A stretch of DNA of 64,000 bases from Tomitella biformata AHU 1821 (lineage in GTDB: Bacteria > Actinomycetota > Actinomycetes > Mycobacteriales > Mycobacteriaceae), in the NCBI RefSeq assembly GCF_000524475.1, contig NZ_BAVQ01000025.1:37516-101515 (forward strand), given 5' to 3'. The position numbers and the translations under genes were made by a program. Below are positions 18,570-27,525 of the stretch, one piece after another. Positions within the stretch are counted from its first letter, which is position 1. Each line of letters starts with the position of its first letter. The notes beneath the pieces are model-generated. The model saw only the letters and a program-made list of their open reading frames with translations. It ran no database searches and was not told the DNA's origin.

Positions 18570-18598
18570 TTGACTGTATTCGCATATTCCGATAAAAT
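18570..18598 (+). promoter_or_regulatory. Consensus-like sigma-70 promoter of the 13E12 gene
   Basis: TTGACT (18570-18575), a 17-bp spacer and TAAAAT (18593-18598) lie in an 88-bp AT-rich gap that stands out from the high-GC surroundings. It points toward the 13E12 gene and would give a very short leader. Confidence 0.6.
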
Positions 18599-18612
18599 AG
18601 ACTGTACATTCG

Positions 18613-20295
18613 ATGGGATCGGGGGTGACGATGAGGCCAAAGAAGCGTGCCCTCCAAGCCTTTGAACTGACTTCTATATCCGATAGCTCCCGGCTTCAGC
18701 TGCCCGAAGTCCCGTCCGGCGCAGCCGCCGCCGACATTCTTTCCGCCATTGCTGAATGCGACCGTAATGAATCGTTCATCGCATACACAAGATATGCCCA
18801 TGTGGCCCTGCTCCATGCTGATGTGAGCACCGTTCCACCGGATGCGGATAAGCGGCTTCTGGATGATTTCGCGATGACGACCGTGGAGCTCTCCGCGGTG
18901 CGACGCGCCACCAAGTCCGCGGCCACCGCGACTTTGGCAGAGGCCCTCGCGATGGAGTCCCGCATCCCGCTGATCGGGGAATGCCTGCGCGATGGCCACA
19001 TCAGCCCCCGCCAGTTCCAGCGCCTCGTCACGTTCACCGATCTCATCGACCGCGAGGACTACGCGAGTCAGGTCGACGCCGCTATCGCGGCGGAGTTGCG
19101 CCTCGACGGCACCTGGTCCGATCCCCGGCTGCGCGACCTCGTCTACCGGGTCATCTCCCGGCATGATCCCGATGCGGTCCGCCGGCGCCACGAGGCCGCG
19201 AAGAGGGACCGCGGCTGCCATGCGTACCCGCTGGCGGACGGCATGGCCGAGCTCCGCATCACCGCCACTCCGGAGGACGTCGACTTGGCGATGGCCGCCG
19301 TCCGGGCCCTCGCCTTGACGGTTTGCGAGCATGATGGCCGCAGCGCCTGGGCTCGGCAATCTGATGCCGCGGTCAGCCGCCTGCAGGGTGTCCCCTTCGC
19401 ATGCCAATGCGACCGGCCCGACTGCACCTCCGCTGCCAACGGTCTCGAACTCAGCGAGCAGCACGCGCGCATTGTGGTCCACGTGGTCTGCGGGTGCGAG
19501 ACATTGGACGATGAGGGGCATCAGCGGGAGTCCGGACCTCAGCCCGGGCCCAGCGAACCCACGCCCGAAGACCCAGCGCCCGAAGATCCAGCGCCGACGG
19601 ATGAGCCCAGTGGCGCGGACACTCCCGGCTTTTTGAATGGCCACGGCCTGATCTCCGCCGGGCATGTGCGCGATATCGCCGCCCGGCCTGATGCCGTCGT
19701 CCGATTCCTCAACAAGCCTGGCGAAGCGCTCGCGACCCACCTTCCTAGCGATCCGTACCGATTCTCCCGCGCGTTGGACACCTTCATCCGGGCCAGGGAC
19801 GGCTACTGCGTCTTTCCCGGCTGCAATTGCCCCGCATGGGCAGGAGATCTCGACCATGTCGGCGAGTTCGACCATCGAAATCCCGCCCGGGGTGGCCAAA
19901 CCAGCTCCCACAATGGCAACGCCAAATGTCGCTTCCACCACCTCGTGAAGACCTTTACCGACTGGCTGGACGACCAATACCTCGGCCCAGACGGTCGCAC
20001 CCGTATCGAGTTCCGATCGCCGCGGGGACTGATCGTCGAGGGGCGTGGCCACACCAACGAGGTCCTGTTCCCAGGATTGCGGGACATCGAATTCCACTCC
20101 CCGGCCCCGCCACAGACCGCGAGGCCCAGCCCCGAGGACCGTGCCCCGCCGCGGCGCCGGCGCACGCGCATCGCCGACAAGCTCGCCCGGCGGCGCCACG
20201 AACGAAAATTGAACAGGCTGGACCGACTGTCCGGCGCGCACAAGCGCGCCCACCCGGCCACGGGCATCAGTCTCCCGACGGACCCGGACTTCTGA
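18613..20295 (+). CDS. 13E12-family protein: DUF222 with HNH endonuclease domain
   Basis: 560 residues from the ATG at 18613; an ATG at 18631 (MRPKKRA) is also possible. The N-terminal two thirds is DUF222 (LLDDFAMTTVELSAVRRATK, GHISPRQFQRLVTFTDLIDR). A Pro/Glu/Asp-rich linker with PEDPA repeats follows at about residues 315-335. The HNH nuclease domain has FIRARDGYCVFPGC, DLDHVGEFDHRNP and CRFHHLVKT. The tail is basic (RRRRTRIADKLARRRHERK). These 13E12 proteins are multicopy in mycobacteria and relatives and behave like mobile or selfish genes; their activity is poorly known. It runs opposite to, and splits, the mycofactocin genes. Confidence 0.88.
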   Translation: MGSGVTMRPKKRALQAFELTSISDSSRLQLPEVPSGAAAADILSAIAECDRNESFIAYTRYAHVALLHADVSTVPPDADKRLLDDFAMTTVELSAVRRATKSAATATLAEALAMESRIPLIGECLRDGHISPRQFQRLVTFTDLIDREDYASQVDAAIAAELRLDGTWSDPRLRDLVYRVISRHDPDAVRRRHEAAKRDRGCHAYPLADGMAELRITATPEDVDLAMAAVRALALTVCEHDGRSAWARQSDAAVSRLQGVPFACQCDRPDCTSAANGLELSEQHARIVVHVVCGCETLDDEGHQRESGPQPGPSEPTPEDPAPEDPAPTDEPSGADTPGFLNGHGLISAGHVRDIAARPDAVVRFLNKPGEALATHLPSDPYRFSRALDTFIRARDGYCVFPGCNCPAWAGDLDHVGEFDHRNPARGGQTSSHNGNAKCRFHHLVKTFTDWLDDQYLGPDGRTRIEFRSPRGLIVEGRGHTNEVLFPGLRDIEFHSPAPPQTARPSPEDRAPPRRRRTRIADKLARRRHERKLNRLDRLSGAHKRAHPATGISLPTDPDF

Positions 20296-20318
20296 TCCGA
20301 CGCTGCCCCGTCGCCGAG

Positions 20319-22151
20319 TCATCCCAGCACCGCAGCCGCGGCCTGCCGGCCCTCTCGCACGGCCTCCAATGCGGTTCGCGGCGCCACACAGTCTCCCACC
20401 CGGTTCTGGCCAGCAGAGACCTCGAGGGGCAAGCCCGGCGTGCAGTCCACGACCACCGCGCAGCTCACCGTGGTCACCGCCTTGGTATGCCGATCCTCGA
20501 TCACCGCAAACCCGCCCGTCACCGACCGCAGTTCCGCGTAGACGTGCCTGGTGATGCCGGCCCGCTGCAGTCGCACGTTGGCCCCCACCAGATCCCCCGC
20601 TCGCGCAAGGCCTACGCCGACAACGGGATCCGGAGTGACGATGGCGACTTCGCGGTCCTGGGCTTTGAGCCACTCGGCGACTGCCACGCCCTCTGGGCCA
20701 CCGATGGGATCATTCACCAGCACGGGCCCCGAGGGCAACGGCGCACCGGCCAGCACCTCGGCCGCGGTCAGCACGCTGTCGCAGGGGAAGCCCACCGGCC
20801 GCGCGGTGCTTCCGGTCGCCCAGATCACGGGGCCGTCGAAGTTCTTGGCACGCTGGGCCGAGTCGAGAACTCCGAGTTCGATTCGCACGCCGAGGTCTCG
20901 GCACCGTGCCAGCAGCCAGTCCGGTAGCAGGGCCAGGCGCGGGCGGGAGGCCGCGGCGGTCAGCAGCATTCCACCGACTCGGTCCTGCCGCTCCAGAACC
21001 GTCACCTGAACCCCGCCCGCAGCCAGGACGCGCGCGGCTTCGAGGCCGGCGACACCGGCGCCGATCACGAGAACCTCCTGGGCCGCCGTGCCGACCACCG
21101 CCCGCACTCGGGGGTTGACGACACAGTCGACCAGCGGATTGCGCACGTCCCGCACCAGGCACGCCTGGTTGCACAGCAGGCACGGCCTGGGCGCCCGAGA
21201 TCCGCTGCGCAGGACGGCGACAAGATCCGGCTCCGCGATCTGGGCCCGCGTCATCTCCACGAGGTCCGCGGTGCCGGCGGCCAGCGCGGCCGCCGCCATC
21301 GCGGGGTCGACAATGCTGCCCTGCAACACCACGGGGACGCCGTCCGCCGCGATCCGCAGCTGCCGGCAGAGGTCACGGTTGAATCCGGGCTCGGCGGCCA
21401 TCCCGGGACGGTAGTCGTCCACGCTCATCAGGCCACCTCGCACGACGGTCAGCAGGTCGACCAGCGGCGCAACTAGACGGATGGTCTCGGCCGCCGAGGA
21501 GGGGGTGATCCCGCCCCAGGAGGCCATTTCGTCGCAGGTCAGGCGCAGCGCCAGGATCCCGCCGCCGAGCACGGCCCGCACCGCCCGCAGGACCGCCAGC
21601 AACGGGCCCGGGTCGGCGGGCGTGTTGGTCAGGTCCGAGAGGAATTGCCGCAGCAGTGATCTCGGGCCCACGTCGATCTCAACGCCGGCCATGCCGGAGT
21701 CGGCGGCCAGACGGGCGGCCGCCGCGAAACCACCTACCAGCGCCTCAACCTCGGCGGGCCCCATCACCATCGGCAACTCGCGGGTGGCGGGGTCGGGCAC
21801 ACTCGCCGGGCCCCACAGCACCGACTGGCTGTAGGCACTGGAGCCTTGGAGGCCGGTGTGGCCGAGGCCGGCCAACAGGATTGCGCCGTGCGGGCGGCAG
21901 GCCGCGACAATAGCCTGCCAACCCAGAAAACAGTCTGCGGCGAGCGGTGCGCGCTCATAGGGCCAGTCGCTGGGGTGGACCGACGCGACCTCGGTGACGA
22001 TGACGCCCGCGCCGCCGCGTGCCCGAGCGGCGTAGTAGTCGACGTGGGCGGGTGAAAGGGCTCGGCCCACACAGAGATTGGTCTCGTGTGGGCCGAACAT
22101 CACTCTTGATGGCGCCGTGTGACCGGCAATCGTGAAACTACCGGTCAGCAC
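20319..22151 (-). CDS. Mycofactocin-associated FadH/OYE-family oxidoreductase 2
   Basis: 610 residues from a GTG at 22151, five bases after the mftD stop; the longer open frame overlaps mftD. Same plan as the other OYE-type gene here: OYE barrel starting FTIAGHTAPSRVMFGPHETN, 4Fe-4S segment CLLCNQACLV with a further Cys in LVDCVVNP, then FAD-binding VLVIGAGVAGLEAARVLAAG. The barrel is more divergent than in copy 1, and the second nucleotide domain is short. It is a separate subfamily found only in mycofactocin loci, of unknown reaction. It follows mftD in one transcript and ends 24 bp from the 13E12 gene (convergent). Confidence 0.85.
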   Translation of the reverse strand: MLTGSFTIAGHTAPSRVMFGPHETNLCVGRALSPAHVDYYAARARGGAGVIVTEVASVHPSDWPYERAPLAADCFLGWQAIVAACRPHGAILLAGLGHTGLQGSSAYSQSVLWGPASVPDPATRELPMVMGPAEVEALVGGFAAAARLAADSGMAGVEIDVGPRSLLRQFLSDLTNTPADPGPLLAVLRAVRAVLGGGILALRLTCDEMASWGGITPSSAAETIRLVAPLVDLLTVVRGGLMSVDDYRPGMAAEPGFNRDLCRQLRIAADGVPVVLQGSIVDPAMAAAALAAGTADLVEMTRAQIAEPDLVAVLRSGSRAPRPCLLCNQACLVRDVRNPLVDCVVNPRVRAVVGTAAQEVLVIGAGVAGLEAARVLAAGGVQVTVLERQDRVGGMLLTAAASRPRLALLPDWLLARCRDLGVRIELGVLDSAQRAKNFDGPVIWATGSTARPVGFPCDSVLTAAEVLAGAPLPSGPVLVNDPIGGPEGVAVAEWLKAQDREVAIVTPDPVVGVGLARAGDLVGANVRLQRAGITRHVYAELRSVTGGFAVIEDRHTKAVTTVSCAVVVDCTPGLPLEVSAGQNRVGDCVAPRTALEAVREGRQAAAAVLG

Positions 22152-22156
22152 TGTTC

Positions 22157-23332
22157 TCAGGCGCCGAGGACGCGCTCGAAGCCGTCGGGGATAACCAGGT
22201 CGGCCGGGCTCAGGTCCGCGATCGTCGAGTGGCCCAGGCCCAGCACGGCGGAGTCGATGCCGCTGCGCAGGATGTCCAGCACGTTCTCGACGCCAGCCTG
22301 CCCGTTGGCCGCGAGGCCCCACAGGTAGCCGCGGCCGATCATGACGGCCTTCGCGCCGAGGGCCACGGCCTTGACGACGTCGGAGCCACGGCGGATGCCG
22401 CCGTCGAGGAGGACCTCGACGTCGTCGCCGACGGCCTTGGCGATCGAGGGCAGCGCGCGGATCGGCGCGGGGGTGCCGTCGAGGTTGTTGCCGCCGTGGT
22501 TGGACACGGAGATGGCGGAGCAACCGGCGTCGACGGCGCGCTTGGCGTCGTCGACGCGCATGACGCCCTTGAGCATGAACGGCCCGCCCCACTGCTCGCG
22601 CAGCCAGGCGACGTCCTCCCACGTGGGCAGCGGGGTGCCCATCCACTCGCCGTACGCGCCGAAGAACGTGGGCGCGGGCTGGCCGGGCTTGATCAGGTTC
22701 GGCGTGGTGAGGTCCGGGATTTTGCCGGCCTTGGCGAAGTCCAGAAGCCAGCCCGGCTTGGTGATCGCGCTCGGCGCGTTGTCCCACATCGCCTTGAGGC
22801 TCATCTTCTCGGGGATGGCGGGGCTGCCCCAGTCGCGGCCCATCGAGAAGGACCAGTCCAGGGTCATGATCAGGCCGGTGGCGCCGGCCGCGCGGGCCCG
22901 CTCCATGCGCTGGACGAGGGTGTCGCGGTCGCCCACCCAGTACATCTGGAAGAAGGTCTGCGGGTTCGCCGCGGCAACCTCCTCGATGGACTTCGACGCG
23001 AAGGAGCTCAGCCCCATCGCGACGCCGCGGGCGGCGGCGGCGCGGGCGACGGCCACCTCGCCGTCGGGGTGCACGGCCTGCACGCCGGTGGGCGAGATCA
23101 GGACCGGCATCGAGATGGGCTGGCCCATGACCTCGGTCGCGAGCTCGCGGTTGTCCTTCAGCCCCGCGACGTGCGGGGCGAACCCGAGCTCGCTGAAGGC
23201 CGCGACATTGTCATCGACCGTAAGGCCCTTTTCGGAACCGGCGACCAGCGCCATGTAGACCGGCTTGGGCAGGCGCTTCTTCGCACGCCGCTGTGCTTCG
23301 GCAACGGTTTCAAACCAGGCGTTCTTCGCCAT
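22157..23332 (-). CDS. mftD: Premycofactocin synthase MftD
   Basis: 391 residues, FMN-dependent alpha-hydroxy-acid oxidase family (lactate dehydrogenase-like). Motifs: PVLISPTGVQAVHPDGE, FFQMYWVGDRDTL, the catalytic His in ISVSNHGGNNLDG and the FMN phosphate site VLLDGGIRRGSDVVKA. MftD oxidatively deaminates AHDP to premycofactocin, forming the alpha-keto amide that is the redox centre. It lies 51 bp after mftC in the standard mftA-B-C-D order. Confidence 0.95.
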   Translation of the reverse strand: MAKNAWFETVAEAQRRAKKRLPKPVYMALVAGSEKGLTVDDNVAAFSELGFAPHVAGLKDNRELATEVMGQPISMPVLISPTGVQAVHPDGEVAVARAAAARGVAMGLSSFASKSIEEVAAANPQTFFQMYWVGDRDTLVQRMERARAAGATGLIMTLDWSFSMGRDWGSPAIPEKMSLKAMWDNAPSAITKPGWLLDFAKAGKIPDLTTPNLIKPGQPAPTFFGAYGEWMGTPLPTWEDVAWLREQWGGPFMLKGVMRVDDAKRAVDAGCSAISVSNHGGNNLDGTPAPIRALPSIAKAVGDDVEVLLDGGIRRGSDVVKAVALGAKAVMIGRGYLWGLAANGQAGVENVLDILRSGIDSAVLGLGHSTIADLSPADLVIPDGFERVLGA

Positions 23333-23383
23333 CAGTGTCTTCTCAATCTCTGAACGGGTAGGGGCTATTCCGGGGTGAGGGTG

Positions 23384-24616
23384 TTACCGCATGCCCGCGA
23401 GGGGGTTCTCGTCGCACGCGCGTGACGGCGGCTGGGTGACCAGCACCGTCAACGGGATCGACGGGAGCGCCTTGCGGCGGTTGCCGGTGCGCGATTGATC
23501 GACGCTGGACTTGGGCAGCACGCCGTTGTCGCGGTCCGCCAGGAGCTGCTCGCCGTAGCCCTGCACGCACTCGGGGTCCGGGCCGTCCATGGGCAGGCCG
23601 GTGAAGAACTTAGCCGCCATGCAGCCGCCGCGGCAGGAGTCGAAGAAGTCGCACGACGCGCACGCGCCAGCGGACTGTGGCTCGCGCAGCTCCAGGAACA
23701 GATCCGAGGTCTGCCAGACCTGCTTGAAGCCGCCGTCGCGCAGCACGTTGCCAGCCAGGAACTCCTCGTGGATGGCGAACGGGCAGGCGTAGACGTCGCC
23801 GAGCGGGTCGATCAGGCATACGACGCGGCCCGCGCCACAGAGGTTGAGGCCGGGTAGCGCGCCGCCGCCGCTGGCCTCGCCGAACGCGCTCAAGTGGAAG
23901 AACGAGTCGCCGGTGAGGATGCCCTCGCCGTTCGCGACGAGCCAGTCGTAGAGCTCGCGCTGCTGCTCCTGCGTCGGGTGCAGGTCGTCCCACACGTCCG
24001 CGCCACGGCCAGAGGGACGCAGGCGGGTGATGCGCAGCGTGGCACCGTACTTGTCCGCGAGCGCCTTGAACTCGTCGAGCTGGCTCACGTTGTGGCGGGT
24101 GACGACGACGGAGATCTTCGCGTCCTTGAAGCCGGCGTCCTTGAGGTGCTGCAGTGCGCGGGTGGCCATGTCGAACGAGCCCTTGCCGCGCACCTCGTCG
24201 TTGACCTCGGCGGTGGCGCCGTCAATGGAGATCTGCACATCGACGTAATCCGACGCGGCGAGCCGCTCGGCGACCTTCTGGTCGATCTTGACGCCGTTGG
24301 TGGAGAACTTCACGCCCACCTGGTGATCGGTGGCGTAGTCGACGAGCTCCCAGAAGTCGGAGCGAACGGTCGGCTCGCCGCCGCCGATGTTGACGTAGAA
24401 CACCTGCATGCGCTGCAGCTCGTCGATGACGGCCTTGCACTGCTCGGTGCTGAGCTCATCGGGGTTGCGCCGGCCCGAGGACGAGAGGCAGTGCACACAG
24501 GACAGGTTGCAGGCGTAGGTCAGCTCCCAGGTCAGACAGATGGGCGCGTCGAGGCCCTTCTCGAACTGGTCGACAAGACGACCGACGGGGGCCGGGCGCG
24601 AGAGTGTTGAGGTCAT
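23384..24616 (-). CDS. mftC: Mycofactocin radical SAM maturase MftC
   Basis: 410 residues. The radical SAM cluster motif CNLSCVHC has Cys36, Cys40 and Cys43; GGGEPT and FSTNGVKID follow as in the family. A SPASM domain for auxiliary iron-sulfur clusters is seen in LCGAGRVVCLIDPLGDVYAC and CASCDFFDSCRGGCMAAKFF. MftC decarboxylates the C-terminal tyrosine of MftA and forms the Val-Tyr carbon-carbon bond, with MftB presenting the peptide. Gap to mftB is 32 bp. Confidence 0.96.
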   Translation of the reverse strand: MTSTLSRPAPVGRLVDQFEKGLDAPICLTWELTYACNLSCVHCLSSSGRRNPDELSTEQCKAVIDELQRMQVFYVNIGGGEPTVRSDFWELVDYATDHQVGVKFSTNGVKIDQKVAERLAASDYVDVQISIDGATAEVNDEVRGKGSFDMATRALQHLKDAGFKDAKISVVVTRHNVSQLDEFKALADKYGATLRITRLRPSGRGADVWDDLHPTQEQQRELYDWLVANGEGILTGDSFFHLSAFGEASGGGALPGLNLCGAGRVVCLIDPLGDVYACPFAIHEEFLAGNVLRDGGFKQVWQTSDLFLELREPQSAGACASCDFFDSCRGGCMAAKFFTGLPMDGPDPECVQGYGEQLLADRDNGVLPKSSVDQSRTGNRRKALPSIPLTVLVTQPPSRACDENPLAGMR

Positions 24617-24648
24617 GGGGATTCTCCGAGGCTGCTAGGCGGGAACTG

Positions 24649-24945
24649 CTACGCGGCGGACTGGCCGGAACGCACGAGCATGTTGGACTGCACGAGGGTT
24701 TCCAGTGCGCGCAGATACATAGGCTCCGACGCTTCGTCGATGCCTGCCGCGTCGATCGCGGCTCGAATATTCGGATGGTCGGGCAGCGACTGCACGATCC
24801 CCACGATGGTCCGGTTCTTCAGGAACGAGAGCTTCCTGGTGCCAAAGTGGTAGAGCAGAGCGCCGAACGGCTCGGGGCGCAGCTCCACCTTGGGGTGCAG
24901 CCGCCACCCGGGCTCGAGCTCGAACCCGGGGGCGACGTCACTCAT
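24649..24945 (-). CDS. mftB: Mycofactocin peptide chaperone MftB
   Basis: 98 residues, a stand-alone RiPP recognition element (PqqD-like winged helix). The segment WRLHPKVELRPEPFGALLYH is typical of the family. It binds the MftA leader and delivers it to MftC. The start codon is one base after the mftA stop. Confidence 0.94.
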   Translation of the reverse strand: MSDVAPGFELEPGWRLHPKVELRPEPFGALLYHFGTRKLSFLKNRTIVGIVQSLPDHPNIRAAIDAAGIDEASEPMYLRALETLVQSNMLVRSGQSAA

Positions 24946-24946
24946 C

Positions 24947-25051
24947 TCAGTAAACCCCGCACATGCCGTCGATCGAGACCTCTTCGATCAGCGATTCTTC
25001 GACAATGCCGGTGTCCACGGCTACGGCCGGGGCTGCGGAACGATCAGACAT
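24947..25051 (-). CDS. mftA: Mycofactocin precursor peptide MftA
   Basis: 34-residue ORF, below usual ORF-length cut-offs. It starts MSDRSAAPAVAVDTG and ends EEVSIDGMCGVY with the invariant IDGMCGVY core; the terminal Val-Tyr becomes the cofactor. The GAGGTACC region before the ATG offers a ribosome site. It is the first gene of the minus-strand mycofactocin operon, one base before mftB and divergent from mftR. Confidence 0.95.
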   Translation of the reverse strand: MSDRSAAPAVAVDTGIVEESLIEEVSIDGMCGVY

Positions 25052-25161
25052 CGGTACCTCCGTTTCGGGATATTCAGTGCCACATCCTCGGTGCGGTTGT
25101 GACATGAGTCATCACTGTAATGGCATTGAGTGCATAATCAAACAGGAAGGAGGCAAATCGG
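25052..25161. promoter_or_regulatory. mftA-mftR divergent control region
   Basis: The 110-bp gap between the divergent mftA and mftR starts must hold both promoters and the MftR operator. A short palindrome ATGAGTCAT lies in it within GACATGAGTCATCAC. The mftR side has a strong ribosome site (AAGGAGG). The exact MftR site cannot be defined by eye. Confidence 0.55.
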
Positions 25162-25770
25162 ATGCCACGTGTCAAAAAGCCCGCCGTTCGGGTAGGTCGC
25201 CGCCCGTCCACCAGCGCCGCCGAGATCAGCGCGGTGGGCATCGACCTGTTCGCGGCGAAGGGGTTCGATCAGACGAGCGTCGACGAGATCGCCGAGGCGG
25301 CAAACATCGCGCGTCGCACCTTCTTCCGGTACTTCCCATCCAAGAACGCGGTGCCATGGGGCGACTTCGACGTGCACCTGGCGCAGATGCGCGCCGGCCT
25401 GGAGGCACTGCCGGCGGAGTTGACCATCGCCGAGGGCCTTCGGCGAGTCCTGTTGGAGTTCAACACCTTCCCCGACGAGGAGTCCGACACCCATCGGCAG
25501 CGGATGTCCCTGATCCTCGGCGCACCGTCACTGCAGGCGTACTCGATGCTCATGTACACCGGCTGGCGGCACGCGGTCGCCGTGTATGTCGCGTCGAAGC
25601 TGAAGTGCGGCCCGGCAGACCATCTGCCGCAGACGGTGGCGTGGATGCTACTGGGTGTCGCCCTCTCGGCCTATGAGCATTGGTTGTCCGACGACAGCCT
25701 CGACCTGCAAAGACTCCTCGCCGAGGGTGCGGATTCCCTGCAGTCGGGGCTCGGCGGGCTCGGGAGGTAG
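25162..25770 (+). CDS. mftR: Mycofactocin regulator MftR (TetR family)
   Basis: 202 residues. The TetR helix-turn-helix reads FDQTSVDEIAEAANIARRTF followed by FRYFPSKNAV. The IARRTFFRYFPSKNAV sequence and the position divergent from mftA match the MftR subgroup, which represses the mycofactocin operon and responds to long-chain acyl-CoA in mycobacteria. The C-terminal ligand domain is complete. Confidence 0.92.
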   Translation: MPRVKKPAVRVGRRPSTSAAEISAVGIDLFAAKGFDQTSVDEIAEAANIARRTFFRYFPSKNAVPWGDFDVHLAQMRAGLEALPAELTIAEGLRRVLLEFNTFPDEESDTHRQRMSLILGAPSLQAYSMLMYTGWRHAVAVYVASKLKCGPADHLPQTVAWMLLGVALSAYEHWLSDDSLDLQRLLAEGADSLQSGLGGLGR

Positions 25771-25787
25771 CTGCCTGTTCGGGCAGG
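25770..25787. promoter_or_regulatory. Palindrome site A, 108 bp before mftM
   Basis: Matches CCTGCCCGATCGGGCAGG at 15 of 18 bases (right half TCGGGCAGG exact). It lies exactly 108 bp from the mftM start codon, the same distance as site B from its gene. It also lies right at the mftR stop, so a hairpin terminator for mftR is the alternative. Confidence 0.5.
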
Positions 25788-25895
25788 TCCAGGACTCACC
25801 ATTCGCCTGCCGATCTCGCCCCGACGGCGGGACCGGAAATGTGATCTGCGTCCTAGTGTTTGACGGGAGAAATCCCGCCGCACTAAGGACCTGCC

Positions 25896-26786
25896 ATGAC
25901 CGCGACGCTCGACCGGACCGCCACCACCATCCACAGCCACACCACCCATTGGCACCGCAACGGCATCCATGTCTGCCATGCGGCCTCGACCGGCGCGCGA
26001 CGGTTTCGCGAGGACTGGGCCCGGGCACTGGAGCGGGTGGAGACCGCGCGGTTCCAGGCGTGCCGCACCCGCCATGGGCTATCGGTGCTGCACCGATTCG
26101 ATGAGGACGAGCTGTCCAATGAGCTGGGCGAGCTGGTGGCGGCGGAGCTCGACGTGGCAGGCCTGATCCGCGGCCCCCGCGAGTTCGAGGCCGTCCTGCT
26201 GGGCCTCATCCACTCGATCCCGACCGCCGCGGCGCGGCCGTGGATACCGTTCTATCGCAACACTATTGCCGCACTCGAGTCCGGGCGGGCGTCGTTTGCC
26301 CCCGTGCACCAGCGCGCGGCCCGGCTCGTCAGCGGCGACGAGCTCCTAGACCTCGGCTCCTGCTTCGGCTTTTTCCCACTGCGCATGGCGGCTACCGGCC
26401 TGTCAGTCACCGCCGCGGACATCACCAGCGGGACCGTGGAGCTGCTCGGCGCGATGGCCACGCAGCTGGAGCGTCCGCTGCACACCCTGCACTGCGACGC
26501 GGCCGACGTGCCGCGGCCAGACCGGTCCTTCGACACCGTCACCTTGCTGCACCTGCTCGAGCACCTCCCGCCGCAGAAAGCGTGGACCGTGATCGCCGAG
26601 GCGCTGCGACTCGCGCGCCGACGCGTCATCATCGCGGTGCCCTTCGAGCCGCGCCCCCGCGCCTGCTTCGGCCACCTGCAGGCCTACGACGTCGAGCGGC
26701 TCCATGCCTTGGGTGCGCGAACGGGGCTGGACTACAACGTGTCCGAGCACCACGGGGGCTGGCTGGTGATCGATCAGCGCGGCTGA
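25896..26786 (+). CDS. mftM: Mycofactocin methyltransferase MftM (SAM-dependent)
   Basis: 296 residues with a class I methyltransferase core. Motif I is LLDLGSCFGFFPLRMA (about residues 150-165); acidic motif II (VTAADITSG), DAADVPRPDRSFDTVTLLHL and LEHLPPQKAW follow. The N-terminal 110 residues (THWHRNGIHVCHAAS) fit the Rv3030 family, shown to methylate the second sugar of mycofactocin. The SCFGFFP form of motif I is shared by that family. Location next to mftR and mno supports the call. Its probable control site is site A. Confidence 0.85.
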   Translation: MTATLDRTATTIHSHTTHWHRNGIHVCHAASTGARRFREDWARALERVETARFQACRTRHGLSVLHRFDEDELSNELGELVAAELDVAGLIRGPREFEAVLLGLIHSIPTAAARPWIPFYRNTIAALESGRASFAPVHQRAARLVSGDELLDLGSCFGFFPLRMAATGLSVTAADITSGTVELLGAMATQLERPLHTLHCDAADVPRPDRSFDTVTLLHLLEHLPPQKAWTVIAEALRLARRRVIIAVPFEPRPRACFGHLQAYDVERLHALGARTGLDYNVSEHHGGWLVIDQRG

Positions 26787-26877
26787 CCCGCTCTAGGAAC
26801 CCGACCCACTCCGGACACTCACTCATCGCAGCAGGCTGGAGCGCGGGGCCAGCGGACGCCGCCCGAGGTGGTCGGCG

Positions 26878-27525
26878 CTAGATCATCCCCCGCTTGCTGG
26901 CCGCATATACAGCCTCCGCACGACGGTTGACCTGCAATTTCCGCATGATATTGCTGACGTGGAACTTGGCCGTGGTCGCGGAGATGAACAGCGTCTCGCC
27001 AATCTTGATGTTGGACTGGCCCGCGGCGAGGAGCCGCAGCACCTCCATCTCCCGGTCGGTCAGCGTCTCACGCGGCTCGCTGCGGCCGCTGAGCGAGCGC
27101 ACCACCACCGCGGCACTACGCGCGTCGAAGGCGCTCTCGCCCTGGGCCACCGCCCGAATCGCCCGCACCAGCTCGGTCGTGTCGACGTCCTTGACCACAT
27201 AGCCACGCGCGCCGGCGTGCATGGCTTGGACCACGATCTCCTCCTCCAAGAAGGTCGTGAGCACCAGCAGCCCCACCTTCGGATGGTTCGCGGACAGATT
27301 GCCGCACAGGGCGAGGCCCTCCAGTTCGGAGCCGGCCGAGAGCTTCAGGTCCACGATGGCGACATCAGGCGCGGTGGCCGCCACGACCTCGCGGGCCTCC
27401 ACCGCCGTCGCAGCCTCCCCCACCACCAGCAGGTCCTGCTCGCGGTCGAGCACAGCGCGCAAGCCCTGCCGCAGGATCGCGTGGTCGTCGATCAGCACCA
27501 GCCGCACCGGCTTCTGCTCGCTCAT
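26878..27525 (-). CDS. mnoR: NarL/LuxR-type response regulator (MnoR-like)
   Basis: 215 residues. Receiver domain with acidic pocket IDDH, phosphorylation site Asp59 in VAIVDLKLSAGSE and Lys in GYVVKDVD; C-terminal LuxR helix-turn-helix LTDREMEVLRLLAAGQSN to ATTAKFHVSNIMRKLQVNRR. It overlaps the kinase gene by 4 bp (ATGA). In M. smegmatis the same gene order (mno, MoxR, VWA, 1,3-propanediol dehydrogenase, kinase, regulator) encodes the MnoSR system that switches on mno and the diol dehydrogenase, so the name rests on synteny and family. Confidence 0.82.
   Translation of the reverse strand: MSEQKPVRLVLIDDHAILRQGLRAVLDREQDLLVVGEAATAVEAREVVAATAPDVAIVDLKLSAGSELEGLALCGNLSANHPKVGLLVLTTFLEEEIVVQAMHAGARGYVVKDVDTTELVRAIRAVAQGESAFDARSAAVVVRSLSGRSEPRETLTDREMEVLRLLAAGQSNIKIGETLFISATTAKFHVSNIMRKLQVNRRAEAVYAASKRGMI

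Noticed and set aside
20319..22787. 822-residue version of OYE protein 2
   Set aside because: The extra N-terminus is an antisense-like frame inside mftD; the GTG at 22151 gives the family length.
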